In this document: positions 1 through 8,220 of the stretch, piece after piece | Layout: each line of letters opens with the position of its first letter | Position numbering within the stretch: the stretch's first letter is position 1 | Source: a virus | Strand: one strand, 5' to 3' | Virus record (IMG/VR): IMGVR_UViG_3300036823_000006 | Coordinates: 1-25,042 of that record | Length of the DNA: 25,042 nt | Position numbers and translations under genes: made by a program | Notes under the pieces: model-generated | Told to the model about the DNA's origin: nothing | Databases searched by the model: none | The model's input: the letters and a program-made list of their open reading frames with translations, nothing else

Positions 1-139
1 CGAACTCTGTTTCCTGAAAGTCCCGGTTATAAACAATCGCCGGATACACCATGGTGACGTTTGACGGAGGTTGAAAATATACGTTCACTCCTGACTGAAG
101 ACCACTGAGAAGAGACTGCAGGTCAAGTCGAACGCCCAT
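1..139 (-). CDS. Tail terminator / tail completion-like protein (3' part beyond window)
   Basis: The gene starts at an ATG at 139 and runs off the left edge, so only the first 46 codons are visible. The visible N-terminus has an amphipathic start (RLDLQSLLSGL) followed by a segment with PPSNV and then MVYPAIVYNRD. In phage tail-terminator or minor capsid proteins a PPS..x(M)xYPxIVY segment is usual near the N-terminus, and the position right after a connector gene fits that role. The start overlaps the upstream connector gene by 17 bases, which suggests translational coupling. The identification is from family memory on a short fragment; another small neck protein is possible. Confidence 0.55.
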   Translation of the reverse strand, partial: MGVRLDLQSLLSGLQSGVNVYFQPPSNVTMVYPAIVYNRDFQETEF

Positions 140-455
140 TCCACAGCCCTCCTATTGTCAACGTCATACGCGGACGCAGAACTTCCACGCCAGTGATGGC
201 CCAGCGATTACCTTCCCACTCGACGTAACGGAAATTCATGAAGTTTGCGTAGGCATGAGCATCCGCCAAGATACTGAACGAATTCTCGAGAGTGAGATTG
301 CTGTTAGTCTCTGGCGGAACTAGCAATGGTGGGTCCAGGCGCCTGGAGTTACGGACGACATCACCGTAATATGCTCTTTCGGTAATGACATCTTCCCAGA
401 CGCCTGGACTCGTTTCAGTGCTAACAGCCACGCCTACGGTTCCGTGGAACCGCAT
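123..455 (-). CDS. Head-tail connector / neck-like protein (DUF7253-like)
   Basis: This 110-residue protein has the compact beta-rich pattern of small neck proteins found directly after capsid genes. Visible landmarks are MRFHGTVGVAVSTETSPGVW at the start, then ITERAYYGDVVRNSRR, a central SFSILADAHAYANF and a C-terminal RYVEWEGNRWAITGVEV. I recognise this as resembling a family in Gram-positive phages annotated as head-tail connector or DUF7253. It lies 13 bases downstream of the capsid gene and overlaps the next gene, so the three are probably cotranscribed. Its role would be to seal or extend the connector ring between portal and tail. The family name is recalled rather than checked; the structural assignment also rests on position. 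Confidence 0.65.
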   Translation of the reverse strand: MRFHGTVGVAVSTETSPGVWEDVITERAYYGDVVRNSRRLDPPLLVPPETNSNLTLENSFSILADAHAYANFMNFRYVEWEGNRWAITGVEVLRPRMTLTIGGLWNGRST

Positions 456-468
456 TGATTACCCCGGT

Positions 469-2496
469 TTAGGCAGCCGGACGAGTGAACGTCCAGTCCT
501 GCTCCGCGTCATCGGCGAAGGAGTACGTAGAAGCAGCCTTGGCCCGGACGTGAACACTGTCGCCGGCCGCAAGTGCAGTCTGAGCACCAGCAGTCAGAGC
601 AGAGCTCTCGGTACCATCGTCGGCGACTGTCACGTAAGTCACGTGAGAAGTGGTCGGGATGGTAACGACACCAGTAGAGATGACGAATGCAGGCTGGACA
701 GGATCGGTGAGCATGCCGCCAGCACCAGTGAACTCCTGAACCACCAAAGCACCCTTGTACTTTGTCATGGCACCCGACACGCGAGTCTCCATGAGGTACT
801 TGAACTGGTTGTAGTCGATGTCGAAGAAGTCGAACATCGACACCTGACCGCCCTTGTCCGCACCGACAGTGTAGTCGGTGAGGTTGACGATGATGCCGAT
901 GAGACCGACAGTCGTCTCCAGCGCTTCACAGGGGATGATGTTGCTGACACCCATTGCGGCCGAGAGTTCCACCTTGGTCGGGTAGAGACGACGACCCAGA
1001 GTGTCCTTGGCGAGCAGCATCTTCGCCAGGTACGGCAGGGTCGTGTACATGACTGGGTTACCAGAACCGCGGTAGAACCGCATGCCGGTGACGATTGCAT
1101 CGACGATCTCGTCTGCAGAAGACGAAGTGGCCCCGGGATAGTCACCAGTGCTGTCCGACAGGTCGACCTCGAGCGTGGTGACGTACATGTCATCGTCACC
1201 GAGGATCGGCCGGACGTTCGTGGCACTGATCTTGTCCGGATCATCCACTTCGCGGCCGTCGCCGACCAGGACAGCGCGAGCGAGCTCCTCATCCAGCATG
1301 ACGCGCATCTCGGTCTGCAGCCACGACACCACATCGAAGTCCGTGATGTCCAGGATGTCGTCGCGATCCAGCTTCTGCTTCTTGTAGATGGTCTGCGGGG
1401 TCGTGATGCGCCGCGCAATCGAGAAGTACTCTTCCTTCTTCAGGTTCGTCTTGATGTAGCCCTTGGCGCGAGCTTCGTCCTGAGTGATGTCAGCAGTCCA
1501 GCTGCGAATCCTCGAGAACGGGGTCTTGCGAGTGCCAGTCAGGACGCCCGCGACCCATTCCATCCGCCTGGAGATCCAGTCAGGCGAATCCGTGACGGCC
1601 TGGTCGTACGGGAACAGCGTCTCGATGCTGTCGATGCCATGAGCAATGGCATACTCATCGACAGCCTGCTTCAGCGAGCCGCTCTTGTGTGCTGCATCGA
1701 AAATGCCCCTGATGTCGTCATGCGACAACGTGGAACCAGGCGCCTTGGCTGCCTTCTTGTCGTCGGTCTGGTCAAAGACGTTACGTCCCACTTGGCCGTC
1801 GCCCTTCTCGGTGTGAGTGATGGTGGAATTGGGATCGCCGGCCGTCGAACTGTGCTCTGCGGAAGCAGCACCGATCAGAGCGTACACGACTTGCTTCTGC
1901 TCGTCAGACATGCTGTTGAGCACGTCCTGCACGCTCGGTCCGTCTCCACCTTGAGCCGGGGGAGTTGGCGCCGCAGGCATCGGGCCCTTGGGGTTGGGAA
2001 GCAGTCGTTGCGGGTTCGTGATCGTGGTGCTGCCCGCGTGCTCGAGTGTGAGACCACTGTAGATGACTGCTTCATCATTGAGAACCTGCGTGCCGTCACC
2101 ATGAGCGATGTTGACGTTCTCGATGTACGCGCCAGGATTGGCGCCAGCGAGAACGAGGCTTCCTTCACGAATGTTCCCATGCGTGACGTTTGGTCCCTGC
2201 TGGCTCAACTGATTGGCATAGATCGAGAGTGCTGTGATGTCCTTGTGCTGGACAAGAGCCTTGGCCTGCTGGCCAGGAACAGTGTCGTTGAAGTAGCCCG
2301 ATGCGTAAACGCCATCGTTGAGGTGCTTGAGAATGAGATGGCCGAGAACATTCTCGGGAGCGTCGTGCTGGTGCTGCCACACGAGTGGGATCTGATCGCC
2401 GTCGTTAGCTTGGAAGGCGTGAGCGAGAATCGTTCGCCCATCAGTGCACTTGATCCCGTACTTAGTGACATACCCAGTGAAGTCAGGGTCTACCAT
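469..2496 (-). CDS. Prohead protease - major capsid protein fusion
   Basis: A single 675-residue frame combines two normally separate virion genes. Residues about 1-155 resemble an HK97-type (S78-like) prohead maturation protease: the candidate catalytic histidine lies in VWQHQHDAPENVLGH (H42/H44) and the candidate serine in ALSIYANQ (S91). Residues about 160-260 are low-complexity, proline- then charge-rich, where a scaffold (delta) domain and cleavage site would sit. Residues about 270-590 are an HK97-fold major capsid protein, with TTPQTIYKKQKLDRDDILD and FDVVSWLQTEMRVMLDEELA. Residues about 600-675 form an extra Thr/Ala/Val-rich beta domain ending in DWTFTRPAA, perhaps an Ig-like or decoration domain. 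The ATG at 2496 lies 12 bases after AAGGAG and overlaps the portal end by 14 bases. Self-cleavage would be expected to release the mature capsid protein; that is inference. Confidence 0.88.
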   Translation of the reverse strand: MVDPDFTGYVTKYGIKCTDGRTILAHAFQANDGDQIPLVWQHQHDAPENVLGHLILKHLNDGVYASGYFNDTVPGQQAKALVQHKDITALSIYANQLSQQGPNVTHGNIREGSLVLAGANPGAYIENVNIAHGDGTQVLNDEAVIYSGLTLEHAGSTTITNPQRLLPNPKGPMPAAPTPPAQGGDGPSVQDVLNSMSDEQKQVVYALIGAASAEHSSTAGDPNSTITHTEKGDGQVGRNVFDQTDDKKAAKAPGSTLSHDDIRGIFDAAHKSGSLKQAVDEYAIAHGIDSIETLFPYDQAVTDSPDWISRRMEWVAGVLTGTRKTPFSRIRSWTADITQDEARAKGYIKTNLKKEEYFSIARRITTPQTIYKKQKLDRDDILDITDFDVVSWLQTEMRVMLDEELARAVLVGDGREVDDPDKISATNVRPILGDDDMYVTTLEVDLSDSTGDYPGATSSSADEIVDAIVTGMRFYRGSGNPVMYTTLPYLAKMLLAKDTLGRRLYPTKVELSAAMGVSNIIPCEALETTVGLIGIIVNLTDYTVGADKGGQVSMFDFFDIDYNQFKYLMETRVSGAMTKYKGALVVQEFTGAGGMLTDPVQPAFVISTGVVTIPTTSHVTYVTVADDGTESSALTAGAQTALAAGDSVHVRAKAASTYSFADDAEQDWTFTRPAA

Positions 2497-3811
2497 TTTG
2501 ACTTGGTTCTCCTTGTGGTATCGCTGGGACTTGCGGTATAGCCGGGACTTGCGGGAACGGCGACTTAGGTGGCAGCGCCGGTCTCCCGAGTGCTACACCA
2601 TTCGACGGCAAATCTCCGTATGCAGCTGGTATGTTCTTGTTGAGAAGAAGATCGGCCTTCGGATCACTGGACGGCCGGAAACCAATGATGCTGCGCATGT
2701 CATTAGAGGAAAGAACTTCGTTCCTCGTGAACTTGTCAGCAATCTCAGCAAGATCCTTGACAGGAACCAGGCTAAATGGGTTCTTGATGTACAGAACTGT
2801 CTGACCCTGCGTGCGGGCAGTTTTAGTGAGGAACGTTCGGATCATAGCCTGGGCAATAGCACCCAAGATTGGCTCGATCGTCCGGTTGTAGTAGTTGATC
2901 ATCGTCGGTTCGTCTGCAGTACCGTTCATGACCGTGTCTGTCAAGCCGAGTTGTCCGTATAGCATTGTTGTGAGATAAGTGATTTGATTCATCAAATTGT
3001 TCTCGGCTGGCCGGTTAAGCTGAGTAATCTTCTCAGTACCATCTGTGTAAGCAATTCCGTACTGTGATCCCTTGAGTTGGAATTCAATTTCTTTCAGCCG
3101 TTTGTCAGCTTCCTGACGACGAGCTTCAGTTTTGATGACATAGGGCAGCTGGATTATAATGTCCAGGTTTCCCGATGCACTCTGCTCATCAACCGCATCC
3201 AGCAGACTGAGTTTCCTGAGCAGTCGCTGAAGTGTGGAGTTCGGCTCGTTCATGACCGAGTACAGTGGATTCTCCACGATTGCAACCATGTTCTTGGGTA
3301 CAAGTACGTCTTCTTGAAGACCTTTGTTGTCGTTATATGCTCTGACTGTCACATGTCTCGGATACCATTGCATGATTCTGCCAGTACGCATGGTATTGAC
3401 GTCATATCCACCGGTAGCGAGTGGATTGGCTGTCGTATCAACAGGAAGAATTGCAACGACGCCTTCATCGAAAAGCGTCTGAACTACATCCTGTATGAAT
3501 GCACGACCACCCTGATCACAATTGGCTTCTACCCTGAGGCAATCATTTAGTGCACTTGTCATATCCGACTGATATTGCCCATTGTCATCGAGTTTGACAT
3601 GCCGCATCGGAACAGCAGCAACATCTATCGCCATGTGTGTATAAAGTGCAGATATGATCGTTTTCTGATTAGTAAAGCGGAACCGTGAACGTTCGGGACG
3701 TTGCGTATATGATGGTCCAAGATCCATGGATGATGGCTGTGTGTCTGGATGCTTATCCTGCCACAAGAATGCGTTCCAGGCATGTTTCAGACGATCTGTG
3801 AATTTACCCAT
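2483..3811 (-). CDS. Portal protein
   Basis: The 442-residue protein has the length and organisation of HK97-type portal proteins, which form the twelve-fold ring through which DNA is packaged and ejected. Seen directly are an N-terminal helix ending in FLWQDKHPD, the SALYTHMAIDVAAVPMRH segment typical of portals, a central wing region with RHVTVRAYNDNKG, a stem region around TMLYGQLGLTD, and NEVLSSNDMRSIIGFRPSSDPKAD, the conserved portal C-terminal signature. The last 50 residues are proline-rich and contain a tandem PQVPAI repeat. The ATG at 3811 follows a strong AAGGAGGTGAT ribosome binding site. It sits 15 bases after the large terminase gene, the standard terminase-portal-protease-capsid order. 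Confidence 0.92.
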   Translation of the reverse strand: MGKFTDRLKHAWNAFLWQDKHPDTQPSSMDLGPSYTQRPERSRFRFTNQKTIISALYTHMAIDVAAVPMRHVKLDDNGQYQSDMTSALNDCLRVEANCDQGGRAFIQDVVQTLFDEGVVAILPVDTTANPLATGGYDVNTMRTGRIMQWYPRHVTVRAYNDNKGLQEDVLVPKNMVAIVENPLYSVMNEPNSTLQRLLRKLSLLDAVDEQSASGNLDIIIQLPYVIKTEARRQEADKRLKEIEFQLKGSQYGIAYTDGTEKITQLNRPAENNLMNQITYLTTMLYGQLGLTDTVMNGTADEPTMINYYNRTIEPILGAIAQAMIRTFLTKTARTQGQTVLYIKNPFSLVPVKDLAEIADKFTRNEVLSSNDMRSIIGFRPSSDPKADLLLNKNIPAAYGDLPSNGVALGRPALPPKSPFPQVPAIPQVPAIPQGEPSQNGRP

Positions 3812-3826
3812 ACATCACCTCCTTTC

Positions 3827-5572
3827 CTACTCAAAGGAATCTTTGTTCAGTTTGTAAGCCACGTAGGCATCCATCATTGCGGAAACGTTGTCGATTTTCT
3901 GCTCCTGACGTCGTTTAAACAATTTCCGGTTGCCATTCGTGTCTTCCATGGTGATTGCATTGCCCATGGCAAAAGACATTAGTTCCTGATCGAATATGAG
4001 CAGGCGTTCGCCAGACAATGTCTTAAGCTCGCCGAGAGGAACCGATTCTGTTCTGGCACCCTGAATTACTTTCTCGATGCCGAAAGGACCATTTTCAGCT
4101 TCCCAGCGAGTAACGAACTCTTTTGCGTTGTAGGGGTCAAACCCGAAAGCACGGACGTCGTACTCGTTATCCAGAACGAATTGCTCCAGATCTTCATATA
4201 CTTCCATCATGTCCAGGACAGCACCTTCGAGAACATGCAGACTGGTCTCGTTGATGAATTCCTCATACTTCTGGCGCATTGCACCAGGAAGTTTGGACAT
4301 AGTCAGGCTGGAAATATAACTCCGGGTTTTGACACCGAAAGCTCCTGTGCTAAGCGGGAACAACAACGTGAACGCACAGAAGTCGTCACCTTGCGACAAG
4401 TCTGCGCCCATAGCACAAGGCAACTTCCAGAATTCACGTTTCCTGTGCGGAAGTGTTTCTTCATACGTGAAGAAATATGTGAAGCCTTCCATCGGAATGC
4501 CAAATCTTTTTGCGAGAATATCGTTCCGCGAAGCCGGAGCGTTCTCCGCTCGTTCCACATCTAGCTGATATGTTTCATAACTGACAGTTTTCCCGATGTT
4601 CGGGTTAGCTTTCAGCCACATATCTGGATCTGCGACTTCCTCAAGCTCGTCCAGTTTGTAGTGCCAGATAGACACGTGCGGGTTAACGTAGTCACCCTTT
4701 AGTATGTCCGCGAGTTCAATCTTGATCGTGTCGCCAGAACCATTACGTATGGTTCCTTCTGAGCTAACCGCGATAATCACGTAATCCTCCAGTTTTGAGG
4801 CACCTTGCTCAAGTGCACCGATTACATCTTCTCTCAGGTCACCAGACAACCACTCGTCGATAGACGATACCTTTGGCCTGAGCCCTTGCAGCTTAGCTAT
4901 AGCCATCGGGCGTACTTCGAGCATCGAGCCCGTGAGAAAATTCTCAATTCCTTTTTTAGTGGAAGCGAGTTTGACACGATTAGCTCTTGAACCCGTAGTA
5001 TTCTGCAGCGATCCTTCTGTCAGGAACTGGAAGAGAGGCCCGCGTGCTCGTGTGATGGCTGTCCTGAGTGGCGACATAACTTCTTCGGCTTGCTTCATGG
5101 TCGGGGCAGTAGTAATCTGATGTGTTGTAGTTGTGTCGACAACCAGAAAATATGATTGAATACACTCAACATACATAGATTTAGCAGCACCACGAGCCAC
5201 GATCAAATATTGCTTATTAACGAGCCGTTTGCAGATTCGTTTCCGAATATAGCGTCCGCCGTGCCCATCAGGGTTCGGAACATACACACTTCGCTCGATA
5301 AAGTAGAACCAGGCAAGTAGTGATTCGGCCCACAACTTGAAACTGTCCAGCAGATGAAAGTCGCTTCCGTCTGTGAGTGTCAGTTCATTCTCACAGTACT
5401 TGATGAAGCCTTCAATAGCTGCATCATCATAGTAAAAGTTCGGATCAGCGATAAGATCATCGATGCGATTCATCTCCATTGAGATTTCCCGGTTTACCGG
5501 AATTTCCCCGCGGAGAACTGCAGCACGGAATGACCCATAATATATGGGCGTCGCCGTGTTCGACAACGTCAT
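3827..5572 (-). CDS. terL: Terminase large subunit
   Basis: The 581-residue protein is a two-domain packaging motor. The ATPase domain carries a Walker A variant ARGAAKS (residues 126-132), the Walker B acidic pair in SSIDEWL (D239, E240) and a coupling-type SSEGT segment near 271-274. The nuclease domain, RNase H-like, shows GADLSQGDD (D391), FGFDPYNAKEF (D479) and KIDNVSAMMDAYVAYK near the C-terminus, all expected metal-binding positions. The ATG at 5572 follows GGAGG with 8 bases of spacing. It lies directly upstream of the portal gene, but more than 4 kb downstream of the probable small subunit, an unusual separation. The product translocates DNA into the prohead and cuts the concatemer. 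Confidence 0.95.
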   Translation of the reverse strand: MTLSNTATPIYYGSFRAAVLRGEIPVNREISMEMNRIDDLIADPNFYYDDAAIEGFIKYCENELTLTDGSDFHLLDSFKLWAESLLAWFYFIERSVYVPNPDGHGGRYIRKRICKRLVNKQYLIVARGAAKSMYVECIQSYFLVVDTTTTHQITTAPTMKQAEEVMSPLRTAITRARGPLFQFLTEGSLQNTTGSRANRVKLASTKKGIENFLTGSMLEVRPMAIAKLQGLRPKVSSIDEWLSGDLREDVIGALEQGASKLEDYVIIAVSSEGTIRNGSGDTIKIELADILKGDYVNPHVSIWHYKLDELEEVADPDMWLKANPNIGKTVSYETYQLDVERAENAPASRNDILAKRFGIPMEGFTYFFTYEETLPHRKREFWKLPCAMGADLSQGDDFCAFTLLFPLSTGAFGVKTRSYISSLTMSKLPGAMRQKYEEFINETSLHVLEGAVLDMMEVYEDLEQFVLDNEYDVRAFGFDPYNAKEFVTRWEAENGPFGIEKVIQGARTESVPLGELKTLSGERLLIFDQELMSFAMGNAITMEDTNGNRKLFKRRQEQKIDNVSAMMDAYVAYKLNKDSFE

Positions 5573-5590
5573 CGCTCATCCTCCTCTCTG

Positions 5591-6214
5591 CTATGCGGAA
5601 GCTTTCTTGATGAGCTGGTCGAGCCCTTCTGCGGCGTATTTGTTAGCATATGCCGTTGCCTGCTGAGTGGCTACATTGCCACCGATCTTGAGAAGCTTGT
5701 CTACAGCGGCTTTGCCAGCGCTGACATGCTGTGGATTCAGCTGACCATGTGCCTTTTCTAGATTCATCCTTGTCACGAGATGCTGAAGTTCCACATTTGA
5801 CAAAGCACTCGTTCCGTGCTTGCCGACCGTGGCTCGAAGCGCATGCGCCTTGGCTGCGTCATCAGACACGTGACTCGATCCAGCGCTTCCGTCTTTGCGA
5901 ACACCCCAGCGCATGCCCTTGATACCGAAATGCGTGAGAAAATCATAAAGATCGGAATGTTTCAGCGATCCGTCTGAATTCCAGGTGTCCGGAATCATCT
6001 TGGCCAGATTGAGCGCATTAGCTCGCTTGATGAGATGAAGACGCACAGCATTTCTTCGTGCTACTTCGGTCTGGTCAGCAGAAGGTGCAGCACGGCCGAC
6101 AGAACTTATTGCATTGGTAAGATCGTCCGCATTCCTGACGTAGAATGAACTGTCAGGCATTGCAATCCCAAGCTTGGTCAGGACTTTGAGCTGCGCCGCG
6201 TTCGGAACGGCCAT
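5591..6214 (-). CDS. Putative structural protein with HFGIKGMRWGVR motif
   Basis: I do not know a defined function for this 207-residue protein. Its N-terminal 80 residues hold a basic helical segment (RRNAVRLHLIKRANALNLAK) followed by MIPDTW..DGSLKH, a combination common in small phage proteins near the terminase. Residues 95-106 are HFGIKGMRWGVR, a short motif widespread in structural or head-morphogenesis proteins of Gram-positive siphophages, whose role is unclear. The C-terminal 90 residues are Ala-rich and helical. The ATG at 6214 follows a strong AAAGGAGGT site, and the gene ends 18 bases before terL. A virion or prohead-associated protein is the best guess. The motif resembles the N-terminus of the RNA-polymerase-like protein at 11160-13817. 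Confidence 0.6.
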   Translation of the reverse strand: MAVPNAAQLKVLTKLGIAMPDSSFYVRNADDLTNAISSVGRAAPSADQTEVARRNAVRLHLIKRANALNLAKMIPDTWNSDGSLKHSDLYDFLTHFGIKGMRWGVRKDGSAGSSHVSDDAAKAHALRATVGKHGTSALSNVELQHLVTRMNLEKAHGQLNPQHVSAGKAAVDKLLKIGGNVATQQATAYANKYAAEGLDQLIKKASA

Positions 6215-6228
6215 CTTACCTCCTTTCG

Positions 6229-6429
6229 TCAGCTCGTATCGAACCAGATACAGCCGTCTGGAACTGCACCTGGGTCTGTGGCTCCTACATAATTGACAGC
6301 ACCAGCCTGAGGAACATAACTTGCACTCTCTGTGTTATAGAGGGCATTAGTTCCGGTAGCGCCAGCTGCTCCTGTAGCGCCGGTATCGCCAGTCGGTCCT
6401 TTAATATCCCCGACAAGGACTTTAGTCAC
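6229..6429 (-). CDS. Short collagen-like protein
   Basis: This 66-residue protein starts at a GTG after AAGGAGGAAC. Residues about 11-26 are Gly-X-Y collagen triplets (GPTGDTGATGAAGATG), which in phages form trimeric fibre or surface stalks. The C-terminus, NYVGATDPGAVPDGCIWFD, closely matches the end of the connector-like protein at 8221-8694 (DDPGDVPDGSIWFD), so the two share a terminal module. The gene lies between the repeat-containing protein and the structural protein, 14-16 bases from each, so it is probably a virion component. It is short for a fibre and might trimerise as a small head or tail decoration. Confidence 0.65.
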   Translation of the reverse strand: MTKVLVGDIKGPTGDTGATGAAGATGTNALYNTESASYVPQAGAVNYVGATDPGAVPDGCIWFDTS

Positions 6430-6438
6430 GTTCCTCCT

Positions 6439-7743
6439 TCAGCTGATAGAAACCCAGTTGCCGGCTATCTTCACTTTGGGAATGACCGACACCCAAGTAC
6501 CACCGATTCGTGCTTTCACGACACAGGGCACCCAGACACCACCAACACGAACTGAAGTTGCACTGCGTGCTGTACTGATTCCGGACAGGCCTGGTTTCTT
6601 GATGCTGATAGTGCCGGATGCTATCGGGCCGGCATGGGCAATACCGGAAAGAGTTGCTTTCTTAACGGCAATACTGCCAGTTGATGCCGTTCCAACGTGC
6701 ACTGTTCCAGAAAGAGCAGCCTTTTTGACAATGATACTGCCGGATGCTATCGGACCAGTATGCACAGAACCAGAAAGAGCTGCCTTCTTAACCGCAATAG
6801 TGCCGTTGACTGAGACAATATCTGCAGCGGAACCAGATAGTGCAGGTTTCTTAACGGCGATACTGCCATTGGCTGTAACTCCAACATGGCTTGCAGCCGA
6901 CAATGCAGGTTTCTTAACGGCGATACTGCCGTTGACTGAAACATTGTCTATAGCGGTACCAGACAGCGCAGGCTTTTTGATCGCAATGCTGCCATTGACC
7001 AGGATATTATCAGCACCAGTACCGGACAGCGAAGGCTTCTTAACAGCGATCGTGCCAGTACTTGTGATGAACGTTGGCCCTAGATAACCTTGATCTGTAA
7101 CTCCAGCATCGTCTAGGTAGAATGAAGCATTTGCGATACTTAGTGCAACTGCACCAAATCGTATCGTGCTGATAGATGTATTAGTATTGTACGTGGCCGG
7201 CGAAGTCTGTGTTTCTGTCGGTGTCAGTGAATCTGCCGTAAGGAACAACTTTACTTCGACTTGGCCAACCGTGGCTGATCCTATTACGAAGCCTTCTACA
7301 CGGAACCAGGCGCCAGTGGGAATTACAGTTGTTGTCTGGACTGTATTGGCGTTCGCAGCATCAGAAATCGAGACTTTGCCCGTGGCTGAGATTGACACCC
7401 GGGAGCATTCATTACCACTGGCATCGTCTAGCCGGACGAGGACATGTTGAGATGCCGGAAGTGCCGGAAAATATGCATAAACCCGGAACCAGGCAGTTGG
7501 TATGGTTCCTAGTTGCGCTGTCCATTTAAGAACAGCAGTAGTTGCAGTAGCCGGTGTCGTCATCTTGACGGCCATAGGCGTCCGTGTAGGATGATCTGTG
7601 CTGAACTGAATGGTCGATCCAGTTCCGGGAGTAACCGCGTCCCAGTATGCTCCCGAAGTTCCGCCGGTGTTGCCAGAACTACCTGTGGTCAGGGTGGTCC
7701 CGTTAGTGCCACCCTCAAAATCGTTAGTGAGCGTGACAGACAT
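6439..7743 (-). CDS. Virion surface/adhesin-like protein with LamG-like head and 21-residue repeats
   Basis: The 434-residue protein has three parts. Residues about 1-225 are a Thr/Ser/Gly-rich beta domain resembling a concanavalin A/LamG-type jelly roll (PTAWFRVYAYFPALPAS, GAWFRVEGFVIGSATVGQVE, then SFYLDDAGVTDQGYLG), often a carbohydrate-binding fold in phage proteins. Residues about 229-396 are eight head-to-tail repeats of 21 residues with the core G(S/T)IAVKKxxLSG. Residues about 398-434 hold three short Gly-Trp repeats (RVGGVWVPC, RIGGTWVSV, KIAGNWVSI), a pattern seen at the ends of phage tail and head fibres. The ATG at 7743 follows GAAGGGAGGG. Host-surface or glycan binding is inferred; no enzymatic motif is visible. 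Position among head genes suggests a capsid fibre rather than a tail fibre, but this is open. Confidence 0.65.
   Translation of the reverse strand: MSVTLTNDFEGGTNGTTLTTGSSGNTGGTSGAYWDAVTPGTGSTIQFSTDHPTRTPMAVKMTTPATATTAVLKWTAQLGTIPTAWFRVYAYFPALPASQHVLVRLDDASGNECSRVSISATGKVSISDAANANTVQTTTVIPTGAWFRVEGFVIGSATVGQVEVKLFLTADSLTPTETQTSPATYNTNTSISTIRFGAVALSIANASFYLDDAGVTDQGYLGPTFITSTGTIAVKKPSLSGTGADNILVNGSIAIKKPALSGTAIDNVSVNGSIAVKKPALSAASHVGVTANGSIAVKKPALSGSAADIVSVNGTIAVKKAALSGSVHTGPIASGSIIVKKAALSGTVHVGTASTGSIAVKKATLSGIAHAGPIASGTISIKKPGLSGISTARSATSVRVGGVWVPCVVKARIGGTWVSVIPKVKIAGNWVSIS
6556..7059 (-). repeat. Eight tandem 63-bp coding repeats
   Basis: The region encodes eight consecutive 21-residue units with consensus G(S/T)IAVKK(P/A)xLSG followed by a variable 9-10 residue stretch. 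Units differ by substitutions but keep length, so the array stays in frame. The variable stretches include TGADNILVN, TAIDNVSVN and SVHTGPIAS. Such an array can expand or contract by recombination. Confidence 0.85.
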
Positions 7744-7783
7744 GCGCGTCCCTCCCTTCCGGCTCTCTCATGACGAGCAGATG

Positions 7784-8218
7784 TTACTCTGTCATCGTGA
7801 TGGCGAAAGCAGAAGCTGAGACATCTTCTCCAGCGATGAGCGATACAGTGGAAATGATCAGGTCAGCCGTCCCACCGGTGGCAGCGACGGTGCCGTCGAA
7901 GACTGCCGACGTGCCGTCTGCCTTGTAGGCACGGAACCAGGCCGCGGTTCCTGTTGCCTCAGCGGAGACGTCGTCAGTAACCGTGTTCGCGGTAGCTGTG
8001 ACGACTTTCGAGCCGGCTGAACCTGATGCGACAGATGCGGCGAAGGCCGTTGCGCCGAAAGTCAGGCTGGCGAGTTGCACCTGCGCGCCAAGTGCAGTAT
8101 TGGCGTCCGTGGGCTTTGCTCCGCTGTAGATCTTGAGCGTGCCGCTGTTGCATTTGGCAGCGCAGGCGTCGACCATGGCCTTTGCTGTTTCGTCACTGAA
8201 GAATGGACCGTGTGCCAT
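7784..8218 (-). CDS. Small beta-rich virion-associated protein, unknown function
   Basis: The 144-residue protein begins MAHGPFFSDETAKAMVDAC, then CNSGTLKIYSGAKPTDANTAL, and continues as an Ala/Thr/Val-rich beta region with ATGTAAWFRAYKADGTSAVFDG and ends in LIAGEDVSASAFAITMTE. I recognise the layout (KAMVDA..LKIYSGxxPxxANxAL) from a widespread uncharacterised phage family located among head and tail genes. The ATG at 8218 follows GAGGAGTAACA, which overlaps the stop of the upstream gene. The WFR(A/V)Y segment resembles WFRVYAYF in the neighbouring 434-residue protein. A decoration or fibre-associated protein is likely, but no defined role can be assigned. Confidence 0.6.
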   Translation of the reverse strand: MAHGPFFSDETAKAMVDACAAKCNSGTLKIYSGAKPTDANTALGAQVQLASLTFGATAFAASVASGSAGSKVVTATANTVTDDVSAEATGTAAWFRAYKADGTSAVFDGTVAATGGTADLIISTVSLIAGEDVSASAFAITMTE

Positions 8219-8220
8219 TG

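Noticed and set aside
385-2541. A 718-codon open frame on the plus strand
   Set aside because: It is exactly antisense to the protease-capsid fusion, whose motifs are unmistakable. The plus-strand translation has no recognisable motif and no ribosome binding site, so it is a codon-bias shadow.
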